A stretch of DNA of 64,000 nucleotides from DAIPXZ01 sp036782995 (GTDB lineage: Bacteria; Bacillota; Clostridia; Saccharofermentanales; Saccharofermentanaceae). Position numbers and translations under genes: made by a program. Positions 45,000-54,311 of this stretch are shown here, piece after piece. The stretch is taken from positions 1 to 64,000 of the forward strand of contig DAIPXZ010000002.1 in assembly GCA_036782995.1 (NCBI GenBank), given 5' to 3'. The notes below the pieces were generated by a model. It did not search any database, had not been told where the DNA came from, and was given only the letters and a program-made list of their open reading frames with translations. Positions within the stretch are counted from its first letter, which is position 1; every line of letters starts with the position of its first letter.

Positions 45000-45028
45000 T
45001 GTTTTTTTTTTCACAATTCGTATATAAT
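45000..45028 (+). promoter_or_regulatory. promoter of the two-component operon with a T10 tract
   Basis: TATAAT at 45023-45028. The 17-base spacing places a weak TGTTTT -35 at 45000-45005, and a run of ten T (45002-45011) runs from the -35 into the spacer. The start codon is ~36 bases downstream. Confidence 0.5.
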
Positions 45029-45063
45029 GAATTAAGAATGTAAAAAGAGTCGAGGTAATAACA

Positions 45064-45753
45064 ATGGCGATAGCACCCCATATCCTAATTTGTGACGATG
45101 ATCCCGTCGTTCACGAGTCGCTCGGAATCTATTTTGAGAACGAGCATTTCACTTATTCGAGCGCGTACGACGGACGCGACGCTCTGGCACATGTTACTTC
45201 GGACAAGCCCGATCTTATTATTCTCGACATTATGATGCCGGAAAAGACAGGCATCGAGGTTTGTCGTGAAATTCGAAAGACTCTTTCTACTCCGATCATT
45301 ATTTTGACTGCAAAAGGCGAAGAGATTGACCGTGTTTTAGGTCTTGAGCTAGGCGCCGATGATTATATTGTTAAACCGTTTTCACCTCGCGAAGTCATCG
45401 CCCGTATCAAGGCCGTGCTTCGTCGTATCAACGAACCGCAGGAGAATAACTCCTTGCTACGCTTTGAGGGACTCGAAATTAATCTCGACAACTACCAAGT
45501 AAAGGTTAATGGCGAGCTCGTACCTTGTACCCCGAAAGAGGTCGAGATATTGCATCTTTTGGCTTCTCATCTCGGTCAAGTTATGGATCGTGAACAGATT
45601 CTTTCTCTTGTTTGGGGATATGACTATTTCGGTGATACACGTACTGTAGATACACATATCAAGCGTATTCGTCAGAAGGTTTACTACGAAGGTGCTCCTT
45701 GGTCACTCATTACTGTTTACGGTGTAGGCTATAAATTTGAGGTTACCGCTTAA
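45064..45753 (+). CDS. OmpR/PhoB-family response regulator
   Basis: A 229-residue DNA-binding response regulator. The receiver domain has DDD near residue 11, the phospho-acceptor Asp55 (LIILDIMMP) and Lys104 (DDYIVKPF). The C-terminal winged helix has KEVEILHLLASH and RTVDTHIKRIRQK. It is similar in layout to WalR and PhoP of Firmicutes. GAGG precedes the ATG. The stop and the kinase start overlap by one base (TAATG). Confidence 0.95.
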   Translation: MAIAPHILICDDDPVVHESLGIYFENEHFTYSSAYDGRDALAHVTSDKPDLIILDIMMPEKTGIEVCREIRKTLSTPIIILTAKGEEIDRVLGLELGADDYIVKPFSPREVIARIKAVLRRINEPQENNSLLRFEGLEINLDNYQVKVNGELVPCTPKEVEILHLLASHLGQVMDREQILSLVWGYDYFGDTRTVDTHIKRIRQKVYYEGAPWSLITVYGVGYKFEVTA

Positions 45754-47681
45754 TGTTTCGCAGCGTTTTCCTAAGTCGTATGATATTCGTGGTGCTCATA
45801 GCACTGTGCGCCTCTGCCATACTTTCAGCGGCTTTATTTACGATTGCCGCGAGCTTTACTGTACAAACGAATCGTTCTGATGAGCTCATCAACAAAGCGG
45901 CTGCCCTATCCGAAACATTATCCGATTATTCAACATCGACCATTCCGGTCACGAATGATACGGATATGCAAACCGAAGGCGATGTTATTTCTGATGAGAC
46001 AGAAATAAGCTCAATAGATACAGTTTTGACAGACACAGTCACACCTACACCAACAGAAAATAATCCGATTCTCGAGCCACTCAGTATCACCTCTTATTAT
46101 CTTAATTACGACATTTTGGATGCCTATTTTCTTCTCTATGACGAAGAGGGTGTTCTTTTGCAGACTACGCAAATGAATGATGCGGAGGATATTGACGAAA
46201 TTAACATTCTTGATTCCTACGCCAAAGAAAAAATGCTCGTAAACAATACCAATGAATATCTTTATACAAAGATTCCCGGAGAAACCCGCTTTGATAGCTC
46301 CATTATCGTGCAATGCCCGATTTACGACGATGATGTTCGCATCGGATACGTTGTCCTCGGTTCGACCGTGGATGCAGAAAATGCAATGCTCGGCAGCTTC
46401 GGCGATGTTTTGATTCTCGCTACTTTCGTAGTCGCACTCGCGATGCTCGTGCCCGTCTATTTTGCAACATTGCATCTGGTACGTCCGCTGCAAAAGGTAA
46501 ACGAGGTCGCGCAAGCCATGGGGCAAGGCGATTTTTCCGTTCGCGCGAATACAAAGTCAAAGGGTGAAATTGGCGAGCTGGCTGTTTCCTTTAATGAATT
46601 GGCCGAACAGCTCTCGAAGTCGATTACCGATTTGACTGTCGAAAGAAACCGCTTGAAGGAGATTTTCGATATCATTTCCGAAGGCATTGTTTCCGTAAAT
46701 GCAGATTTGCAAACAGATTACTATAACAACGCCATTCGCACCCTTTTCGAAAAGGCACCACGAAAGAATCTCTTCACGGAAAAGCTTCAGCTTATTCCAT
46801 TCGAAGATGTTTGGACCGATTTTGAGGAATGTATCAATACCGGCGAAACGAAGGAAAGAACTATTGAAGCACAGGATTGCGCATACCAATCGACAATCGT
46901 GCCAACTTTTAATAACGATAATGTCATCATCGGTGCGACCGGATTCTTCCGTGATATCTCCGAATCTGAGCGTCTCGAGCAGACTCGTCGCGATTATGTT
47001 GCCAATGTTTCCCATGAATTGCGTACACCACTTACCGCCATGCGCGGTCTTGTGGAGCCGCTCGCAGATGGCATGGTTAAGAGCGAAGCCGACCGCATGC
47101 GATATTACGGCATCATCTTACACGAGACCATGCGTCTCTCCCGTTTGATTGATGACATGCTCGAGCTTTCGAGACTGCAAGCTCGTACCCTCGCCTTCAA
47201 GACATTCCCATTCGATCTTAACAAGCTATTGAATGAATTGGAGCAAAAGTTTACGCCGATTATGAACGACTCCGAGCTCGCCTTCAAGGTTGAGTTTAAA
47301 ACGGGTACATTACCAACTGTTGTAGGTAACCCAGACCGTGTCGAACAGATTATCGTTATCTTAATTGATAATGCAAAGAAATATACACCGGCAGGCGGCT
47401 CCATTACCATTTCAACAGAATACAATGACGAGACCGGACAAGTTTTCGTATCCGTTATCGATACCGGACAAGGTATCCACGAATATGATATCGACCACAT
47501 TTTCGACCGCTTCTATAAGGCCGATCGTGCGCGTGGTAAAAAAGGTACCGGCTTAGGACTTTCTATCGCCAAGGAGCTCTTGAGCTACATGGGTGAGACG
47601 ATTACGGTACAAAGTGAATACGGCGAAGGTACGACCTTCACATTCACACTGAAGCGCGTTACAGGAACCGTGTGGTATTGA
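45753..47681 (+). CDS. membrane sensor histidine kinase (HAMP-PAS-HisKA-HATPase)
   Basis: A 642-residue kinase. TM1 is at about 9-36, followed by an extracellular sensor domain of ~180 residues with an acidic, Pro/Thr-rich region (TVTPTPTENNP). TM2 is at 217-240, then HAMP (241-292), a PAS-like domain (300-400), HisKA with the phospho-acceptor His421 (SHELRTPLT), and the ATPase domain with the N box (Asn540) and G boxes DTGQGI and GTGLGL. The layout fits the WalK/PhoR group, but no walH or walI genes follow; rluF does. Confidence 0.94.
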   Translation: MFRSVFLSRMIFVVLIALCASAILSAALFTIAASFTVQTNRSDELINKAAALSETLSDYSTSTIPVTNDTDMQTEGDVISDETEISSIDTVLTDTVTPTPTENNPILEPLSITSYYLNYDILDAYFLLYDEEGVLLQTTQMNDAEDIDEINILDSYAKEKMLVNNTNEYLYTKIPGETRFDSSIIVQCPIYDDDVRIGYVVLGSTVDAENAMLGSFGDVLILATFVVALAMLVPVYFATLHLVRPLQKVNEVAQAMGQGDFSVRANTKSKGEIGELAVSFNELAEQLSKSITDLTVERNRLKEIFDIISEGIVSVNADLQTDYYNNAIRTLFEKAPRKNLFTEKLQLIPFEDVWTDFEECINTGETKERTIEAQDCAYQSTIVPTFNNDNVIIGATGFFRDISESERLEQTRRDYVANVSHELRTPLTAMRGLVEPLADGMVKSEADRMRYYGIILHETMRLSRLIDDMLELSRLQARTLAFKTFPFDLNKLLNELEQKFTPIMNDSELAFKVEFKTGTLPTVVGNPDRVEQIIVILIDNAKKYTPAGGSITISTEYNDETGQVFVSVIDTGQGIHEYDIDHIFDRFYKADRARGKKGTGLGLSIAKELLSYMGETITVQSEYGEGTTFTFTLKRVTGTVWY

Positions 47682-47743
47682 GAGATATCATAAATGCACC
47701 CGTTGACTATAACTGTCCGCGAATAAGCAATAAAGGATAAAGT

Positions 47744-48472
47744 ATGCCAAATGAAGAAACAACGCCACAAGAAGGCGTTCGTATAAATAAATATATAAGC
47801 TCCAGCGGCTTTTGCTCGCGACGAGAAGCTGACACCTATGTCGAAAGAGGCGTCGTAACGGTGGATAACGTTATCGCCGTAAACGGGACGAAGGTAATGG
47901 ATGGTCAAGTCGTCCGAATCGAAGGCAAACCGATTCTACCAGATGAAGATTATTGCTATATTGCCCTTCATAAGCCTGTTGGCATTACATGTACGACCGA
48001 CCGACGTGATAAAGATAATGTCATCGACTATCTTCAATACGGGAAGCGTATTTTTCCGATTGGAAGACTCGACAAGAATTCAAGCGGACTTCTTCTTCTC
48101 ACGAATAACGGGGACATTGTAAATAAGCTTTTGCGTGCAGAGGGCGGCCATGATAAAGAATATGTCGTCGAAGTCGATCACCAGATTGACGATGGGTTTG
48201 TGAAAAAAATGACTTCCGGAATTCCACTTCGTGAGCTGGACGCAGTGACATTGCCATGCGAGGTCACCATCACAGGAAAATGCACATTCCGCATTGTTCT
48301 TCACCAAGGTCTGAACCGTCAAATTCGACGCATGTGCGAATATATGGGATATCGCGTTATCCGCTTAAAACGTGTACGCATCTTGAATATTACGCTCGGC
48401 AGTCTGCCCGTTGGTGAAATGCGAAATCTCACAGCCAAAGAAGTGCACGACTTGCTACGTTTAATATCGTAG
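47744..48472 (+). CDS. rluF: 23S rRNA pseudouridine(2604) synthase RluF-like
   Basis: An RsuA-family pseudouridine synthase with an N-terminal S4 domain (VRINKYISSSGFCSRREAD). The catalytic motif is GRLDKNSSG, and the GLNRQIRRMCEYMGYRVIRLKRVRILN segment is closest to E. coli RluF. Expected to modify U2604 of 23S rRNA, but RluB-type function cannot be excluded. AAGGA precedes the ATG. It is probably in one transcript with the two-component genes. Confidence 0.88.
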   Translation: MPNEETTPQEGVRINKYISSSGFCSRREADTYVERGVVTVDNVIAVNGTKVMDGQVVRIEGKPILPDEDYCYIALHKPVGITCTTDRRDKDNVIDYLQYGKRIFPIGRLDKNSSGLLLLTNNGDIVNKLLRAEGGHDKEYVVEVDHQIDDGFVKKMTSGIPLRELDAVTLPCEVTITGKCTFRIVLHQGLNRQIRRMCEYMGYRVIRLKRVRILNITLGSLPVGEMRNLTAKEVHDLLRLIS

Positions 48473-48517
48473 GCTTCACATAGATACTTCATGGTTTGTA
48501 CATTCAATACCACAAAC

Positions 48518-48553
48518 AAAACCCCGTTTTCGCTTGAAAACGGGGTTTCATTT
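48518..48553. terminator. bidirectional terminator between rluF and the GH2 gene
   Basis: AAACCCCGTTTT / AAAACGGGGTTT with a short CGCTTG loop. On the plus strand it is followed by CATTTATG, on the minus strand by TGTTTGTGG. It separates the convergent rluF and GH2 genes. Confidence 0.85.
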
Positions 48554-48587
48554 ATGTGAACAATGAAGATTTGCATAGTAAATATCC

Positions 48588-51500
48588 TTACGCGGGAGAA
48601 ATCGTCATCTCCGCTTTGTATTCGATATCCTTTTCAAGTCCGCGTTTAGCAATCGGATTATCCGTTCGCTCGATGACCTTCATGAAAAAATCAACAAAGA
48701 GATGGTCACCGTCATCTGCCTTGAGCAGTTCCGGATGCTGACAATCATCCAGCATCTCCGGAGAATACGGCAAGACACTGAACGAAAAGGACTCTTGCTG
48801 AGGCGCGAGAATCTTTATACTCTGTGCCCCCTCCTGACGGAGCAAAAGAAGCTTCGTATCCGTATGTCCACCACTTTCTGCCGGACGGGCATATTCGTGA
48901 TACAGCTTAGAAGTCAGAGAAGTATACCAACCAATTCGTTGCGATTCTTTACGGTCGACATACGATTCACCGTCGCCGCGACCATACCATGCCACATAAT
49001 TTGTTGGGTTACTTTGTACACGAAAACCATAACGAACGAGATCGTATTTCGGCGTGAATGCAAGTGTCGCAGAAAGCTTTCCGTCTGCCGTTATTTTGTA
49101 CTCGACGAGAATCTGCCCTCGCATTGCAAAGGACTTATAATGTACGAGCATCGAGAATGTCTCGTTAATGACTTCATATTGCGAGTTCACATATTCGAGC
49201 TCATCTTCGATTGTGCGCCAATCTGTTTCTTTCGAGAAAACGGTCGAGGACAACACATACGATTTATCAGAGCGATCAATATTGGTTGCCGCTCTGAAAA
49301 AGCTCGGTTTCATTGAGGAAGCCAGATATTCCATGCCTTCGCTCTTAATCGAACAAAGACCGCCGTCCTTGCGGCTGAATCCATAGGTCAAATTATTTGC
49401 CGTTACAAATAGCATTGAAGGTACAGTAGAAAAGGATATCTTGGCCTTATCCACTTGTAGTGCAATAGCATTATCCGAATACGATTCAATAATTGGCGTC
49501 ATTAAGGCGTCAACCGACAGGAAATCATCGGATGGCATTGAAGGATCAGCGACATTCTCGAGCAATACTTGCTGGTAGAAGGCGATTTCATGACCGGCCG
49601 GTGCATAGAAGGAATCCTTTTGCAGTGTTAAGCGTATATCAAATAACAGCTCCTTCACGAAGGCTTGGTCGTAGATTGATTTCGCGTTCGGATAGGTTTC
49701 TCCCCATTTCGACGAGATGAAATCAGTTACACGGAAATCAAATTGCATGGTTTGATTACTAAGTGCGGGTATCGACGGAATCGGACCAGAGCCGCCAATG
49801 AGGCGCTGACCACCAATGAGAAGCTGCCAATGCAGTTCAAGTGCAGAAGTCGCACCGAACGGATGAACGTTTTGTATAGAAAGAATCGCTGGATTCTCCT
49901 GTGAAGCAAAAATCTTCACCGTCTCACATTGCTTTTTTACCTCGAAAAATATCGGATGCGGCACGCGATTGCAATCAACAATACCTTGTGCGATTGGTGC
50001 GCCAATATGCTCACCATAGTCTACCAAATCGCCTTGATGAATATAGCAAATGTCCATATCGTCTTCCGCGCGTTTGGGGCGGGCAATCATCGATTCAAAA
50101 AGTGTCTTATCCTCTTTGAGCAGTTGACGTAAATGTGCGCGATGCAAGCACAAATCACACCATTCGCCGTAAATATATCCGACCTCATTGGGGAAAGGCA
50201 TAATATCCGAAACAGTGAGTTTTCGATCCATTTTGCAATATATCGGACGGGAGTCATCAAGAGAAAGCACCTTTTTCTTGACCTTCAGATAGGCCTCCTC
50301 GTCATACTTCTTACCTGCCATTGCCCACATAATAATCGACGGATGGTGCATCAGCGAATACACAGATTGTAGCAATGTCGCTGCAGATGATTGCGAAATG
50401 ACATACATACCATATTCGTCACACAAATCGAAGAAATGCGCATCTGACGGGTGATGCATCACAAAAATCGCATTAATATTCGCACGTTTCATCAAGAGAA
50501 TATCCTGGCGGAAACGTTCGAGTGGCACCGTACTTCCGCCGTCCGGATCAAACTCATAGTATTTTACGGCATTTAATTGCATCGGCTCGTTATTGATATG
50601 AATATGCTTCTCAAAAATATCCGTCGTGCGGAAGCCGAAACGCTTCTTCTTCACACTGAAAGTCTTACCATCCTTAGACTTCACCTCAACCACTAAATCA
50701 TAAAGATGTGGTGTCTGGTCAGTCCATGGCAAAACCATTTTGGCAAATATCTCACCGGATATGGTATAAACGGATTGTTTCGGAATCGTCTCCTCCATCG
50801 GTTTACGGAAAGCAATACGATGCTCCGGCAAATTATAGAGGTCATACTCGGTACGTGTCTCCATTAATCGACATTCCACAACTACATCAATATCACGATC
50901 CTCGTGATTCACGACATCCAAATCCAGCTTAATTCCGCCATCCTTTCGGATATCGGCAAAAGAAAGTATTTCCATCTCCCTTTCCCTTGAAGAATCAGCA
51001 ACATTCGGTGCATAGAGACTCGAAACCATCGCCGTTTTCGGTGCAACCTCCTGCGAATAATTCGCGGTGAGCCAGCTCGTTGTCAAACGTGCCGCGGTAA
51101 TCTCTATCGAGCGTGGTTCTGCAACAATATACGGTGGTCGAAACAGACCGGAAAAGCCAAACATTCCGGTAGGACGTGAAATTCTTCCCTGCTTCGTCTT
51201 GTCAAATCGATAGACCAATATGGTTAGTAAGTTTTTGCCCTCTGTGATTTCACCCGAAAGCAGACACTTCGAGGTCGCGAATTGACTCTTCGATTCTGCA
51301 ATCAAATGATTATTCATATATACTTCAAATCGGGAAGCGACACCCTCGAGCACCAAGTAAACCACACGCTCGACATATTGCTTTGGAAGCGATACCCAAA
51401 GTCGATAAACGCCGACATCATCTTCCGATTCGCCTGCCGCTATATCCGCAAGCTTCGACGTAATCTTGCCCTGCTTCTTTTTCGTTTGTACTGTACTTTT

Positions 51501-51776
51501 CTCATACATCAGTTCACTTGGATATCCGAAGCCTTCCTGTTGCCAAACAGAAGGTACGTGAATGGCTTGCCATGACGAGTCGTCGAAATTCGGCGAGGCG
51601 AAATCGAGCGGTACACTGTCACGACTCTTTGCATGAAAAAAGCGCCATTGTGGAAGAGAGAATTGCCAAAGAGACGGAATTAAACCGAACTCCGGTTGCT
51701 TTTTATCTGTATACAGCTCATCCGTCGAATCATAAGGATAAAAATATCCTTGTGTCTGTATCAGGCTCATCTTCAT
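48588..51776 (-). CDS. LacZ-like glycoside hydrolase family 2 protein lacking the acid/base motif
   Basis: A 1062-residue GH2 protein with the beta-galactosidase domain order: sugar-binding domain (about 45-220), immunoglobulin-like domain (about 270-385), TIM barrel (about 390-625, with LNAVKYYEFDP in place of KGVNRHE, and RQDILLMKRANINAI), second beta domain, and Bgal small-chain domain (about 790-1062). In LacZ the acid/base Glu461 lies in WSLGNES; here the aligned stretch is WAMAGKK (Trp484-Lys490), so Asn-Glu is Gly-Lys. A nucleophile-like Glu538 (YGEW) may remain. Glycosidase activity is therefore doubtful. ATG 51776 follows GAGGAG. Confidence 0.88.
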   Translation of the reverse strand: MKMSLIQTQGYFYPYDSTDELYTDKKQPEFGLIPSLWQFSLPQWRFFHAKSRDSVPLDFASPNFDDSSWQAIHVPSVWQQEGFGYPSELMYEKSTVQTKKKQGKITSKLADIAAGESEDDVGVYRLWVSLPKQYVERVVYLVLEGVASRFEVYMNNHLIAESKSQFATSKCLLSGEITEGKNLLTILVYRFDKTKQGRISRPTGMFGFSGLFRPPYIVAEPRSIEITAARLTTSWLTANYSQEVAPKTAMVSSLYAPNVADSSREREMEILSFADIRKDGGIKLDLDVVNHEDRDIDVVVECRLMETRTEYDLYNLPEHRIAFRKPMEETIPKQSVYTISGEIFAKMVLPWTDQTPHLYDLVVEVKSKDGKTFSVKKKRFGFRTTDIFEKHIHINNEPMQLNAVKYYEFDPDGGSTVPLERFRQDILLMKRANINAIFVMHHPSDAHFFDLCDEYGMYVISQSSAATLLQSVYSLMHHPSIIMWAMAGKKYDEEAYLKVKKKVLSLDDSRPIYCKMDRKLTVSDIMPFPNEVGYIYGEWCDLCLHRAHLRQLLKEDKTLFESMIARPKRAEDDMDICYIHQGDLVDYGEHIGAPIAQGIVDCNRVPHPIFFEVKKQCETVKIFASQENPAILSIQNVHPFGATSALELHWQLLIGGQRLIGGSGPIPSIPALSNQTMQFDFRVTDFISSKWGETYPNAKSIYDQAFVKELLFDIRLTLQKDSFYAPAGHEIAFYQQVLLENVADPSMPSDDFLSVDALMTPIIESYSDNAIALQVDKAKISFSTVPSMLFVTANNLTYGFSRKDGGLCSIKSEGMEYLASSMKPSFFRAATNIDRSDKSYVLSSTVFSKETDWRTIEDELEYVNSQYEVINETFSMLVHYKSFAMRGQILVEYKITADGKLSATLAFTPKYDLVRYGFRVQSNPTNYVAWYGRGDGESYVDRKESQRIGWYTSLTSKLYHEYARPAESGGHTDTKLLLLRQEGAQSIKILAPQQESFSFSVLPYSPEMLDDCQHPELLKADDGDHLFVDFFMKVIERTDNPIAKRGLEKDIEYKAEMTISPA

Positions 51777-51886
51777 TCCATCTCCTCTTCACAGATATCC
51801 AATTATACTTTTATACATTTTACCATTATCTTATTTGATTCATATATCAATGAGATTTCATTTTCTGTGCGCTTTCGAAATAAAGC

Positions 51887-51923
51887 AAAGGGCTTCGCAG
51901 GAATGATTCTTGCAAAGCCCTTT
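51887..51923 (-). terminator. terminator of hppA
   Basis: AAAGGGCTT-CGCA and TGCAA-AGCCCTTT pair around GGAATGATTC. On the minus strand the stem runs into GCTTTATTTCG. It lies ~60 bases after the hppA stop. Confidence 0.8.
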
Positions 51924-51980
51924 ATCAATTGAGTTATTAATCTCGTGCGGCAACGAAATGCGCACATAACGGTTTACAGA

Positions 51981-54107
51981 TTAGCCGAAAATATTGTAAT
52001 AGAGGAATAATGTCGCCATCATCGAGGCAACCAACGATACCACGGTTACCTGTGTGTTGATGGAAGGTCCAGCGGTATCCTTGTATGGATCGCCGACTGT
52101 ATCACCGACAACCGCAGCCTTATGAGCATCAGAGCCTTTACCGCCGCAATTACCGGACTCAACATACTTCTTCGCGTTATCCCAGAGTCCACCGCTGTTC
52201 GACATAAATAGTGCCAAAAGCAAGCCGCTGATGATGTTACCGGCAAGGAAACCGCCGACCGCTTGAACGCCGCCGATAAAGCCTACTGCGAGCGTTGAAA
52301 GTATAGCCATCAAACCCGCAGGAATCAATTCCTTCAAAGCGCCCACCGTTGCGATATCAATACACTTATCGTATTCAGGTGTGACACCCTCTTTACCTTC
52401 CTTCAGGCCGGCAATTTCATTAAACTGGCGATGAATTTCTTTTACCATGCGTTGTGCATTCTTATCAACACCTAACATCAGCATTGCAGAGAATACGGCA
52501 GGTACCGCAGCACCGACCAAAAGACCGAAGAATACGACTGGATTTAAAATGTCGAACCCTGTAATCTCTTCAATTCCGGTTTTTCCTGCTTCAATAGCAA
52601 CACGTGCCGCTTCGTTAACCTCAGACATAAAGGCTCCGAGCAAAGCGATAATTGTAAGACCGGCAGCACCGATGGCGAAGCCCTTCGTAACCGCCTTTAC
52701 CGTGTTACCTGCACTATCGAGCGAATCAGTGATTTCCAATGCTTCGTCTCCCAAGGAACCCATCTCGACGAGGCCGCGTGCATTATCAACAATCGGGCCA
52801 TATGCGTCATTCGAAATAACCATACCAACGATGGAAAGCATACCGACCGCCGCCATCGAGATACCGAACATACCCGATACAACCGGATTTCCGTCAACAA
52901 GTGGTTCGCAAACCTTATACGAAGCGAGTGCCGAAATGGCGATACCAATCATCGGAGGGAAAACACTTAAGAAGCCATAAGAAGTACCGGAAAGTATGGT
53001 GAAAGCCGGGCCTGACTTCGAAGCATTAGCCACATACTTTACCGGTGGCTTATTATCATTCGTAAAGTAATCACTGACAATTCCGATAATCGTACCAACA
53101 AAGAGTCCGATCGTCATCGCGCCCCATACACGCCAGCCAGCTTCAGAATTGAAGAATAGATATGAGAATAGAGCCGTCATTCCTGCAAACAATGCTGTTG
53201 TAATATATGTACTCATATTCAAAGCACGTGTCGGATTTCCCTTCTTTCCCATGCGAGCAAGAAGAACGCCGACCGCCGAACAGAAAAGTCCGAGCGCTGC
53301 ATAGATAAATACCATAATTGCAAAATCTTTCTTTCCACCGCCCAAAGAAATTGCCATAACAAGAGATGCTGCGATAGAAGCTACATGCGAATCAAATAAA
53401 TCCGCGCCCATGCCGGCAACATCACCGACATTATCACCAACGTTATCTGCAATAACTGCCGGATTTCTCGGATCATCTTCCGGAATACCGAGTTCAACCT
53501 TACCAACCAAGTCGGCACTGATATCGGCCGTCTTCGTAAAGATTCCGCCACCTGCCTTCGCAAACAAGGCAAGGCTCGAAGCGCCGAAGCTGAAACCGAG
53601 TACGGCACTCGCATCACCGACAATCATATATACCAATGTAACACCGAGAAGACTCGTTCCGACAACAGCCATGCCCATAACGGCACCGCCACGGAAACCA
53701 GCCAGGAAAGATGGCGCGATACCCTTTGTCGCGGCCTCCGCCGCCTTCGCATTCGCAATCGTTGCTACCGTAATACCAACAACGCCTGCGGATGCCGACA
53801 AAATTGTACCGAAAAGATAAGCCGCCGCCATACTGACGTTACTCGTCCAGTTCGCAAAATCATCTGCCCATATTGGATGAGGTAAAAACAAGAGAATCAG
53901 CAACGCAGCAACACCTGCGAAGCGGGCAAGGAGTAGATACTCGCGTTTTAAGAAAGTATAAGCGCCTCGACGGATATACTTACTTATCTTTGCAATGGTC
54001 TCATTGGAAGATGGCTGTTTCTTCACCCAAAAGAAGAAATACAAAGCAACCAAAAAAGCCATCACTGATACACTGATAGACAGGATAAAAGTGATCGTGG
54101 TAGTCAT
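51981..54107 (-). CDS. hppA: membrane-bound proton-translocating pyrophosphatase
   Basis: It hydrolyses pyrophosphate and pumps ions across the membrane, using ~16 membrane helices. The catalytic loop DISADLVGKVELGIPEDDPRNP and the NVGDNVGDVAGMGADLFDS segment match the family. The GNTVKAVTKG segment has Lys and Thr where K+-dependent enzymes have Ala and Gly, so this is predicted to be the K+-independent H+-pumping type. Start ATG 54107 lies seven bases from AGAGG; the ATG two codons upstream is too close. 708 residues. Confidence 0.95.
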   Translation of the reverse strand: MTTTITFILSISVSVMAFLVALYFFFWVKKQPSSNETIAKISKYIRRGAYTFLKREYLLLARFAGVAALLILLFLPHPIWADDFANWTSNVSMAAAYLFGTILSASAGVVGITVATIANAKAAEAATKGIAPSFLAGFRGGAVMGMAVVGTSLLGVTLVYMIVGDASAVLGFSFGASSLALFAKAGGGIFTKTADISADLVGKVELGIPEDDPRNPAVIADNVGDNVGDVAGMGADLFDSHVASIAASLVMAISLGGGKKDFAIMVFIYAALGLFCSAVGVLLARMGKKGNPTRALNMSTYITTALFAGMTALFSYLFFNSEAGWRVWGAMTIGLFVGTIIGIVSDYFTNDNKPPVKYVANASKSGPAFTILSGTSYGFLSVFPPMIGIAISALASYKVCEPLVDGNPVVSGMFGISMAAVGMLSIVGMVISNDAYGPIVDNARGLVEMGSLGDEALEITDSLDSAGNTVKAVTKGFAIGAAGLTIIALLGAFMSEVNEAARVAIEAGKTGIEEITGFDILNPVVFFGLLVGAAVPAVFSAMLMLGVDKNAQRMVKEIHRQFNEIAGLKEGKEGVTPEYDKCIDIATVGALKELIPAGLMAILSTLAVGFIGGVQAVGGFLAGNIISGLLLALFMSNSGGLWDNAKKYVESGNCGGKGSDAHKAAVVGDTVGDPYKDTAGPSINTQVTVVSLVASMMATLFLYYNIFG

Positions 54108-54204
54108 GTTCATACCTCTGTTTCTCAAGATTGATACACATGCTTTCTTCATAAACAACGGCATTTGCCAAAATTGTCAAAAAGAAAAATGCACACCTAA
54201 AATC

Positions 54205-54232
54205 AAGATAACATAACGGAAGCAAAACGCAA
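54205..54232 (-). promoter_or_regulatory. candidate hppA promoter
   Basis: TTGCGT (-35, 54232-54227), a 16-base spacer, TATCTT (-10, 54210-54205) on the minus strand. The leader to the ATG is ~95 bases. Confidence 0.5.
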
Positions 54233-54311
54233 GTAGTTTTACAAACATTCGCCGTTTTTTTGCAATGTATTTGTGCATATTATACAACACAACAAGAAAC
54301 ATACCATTTGG

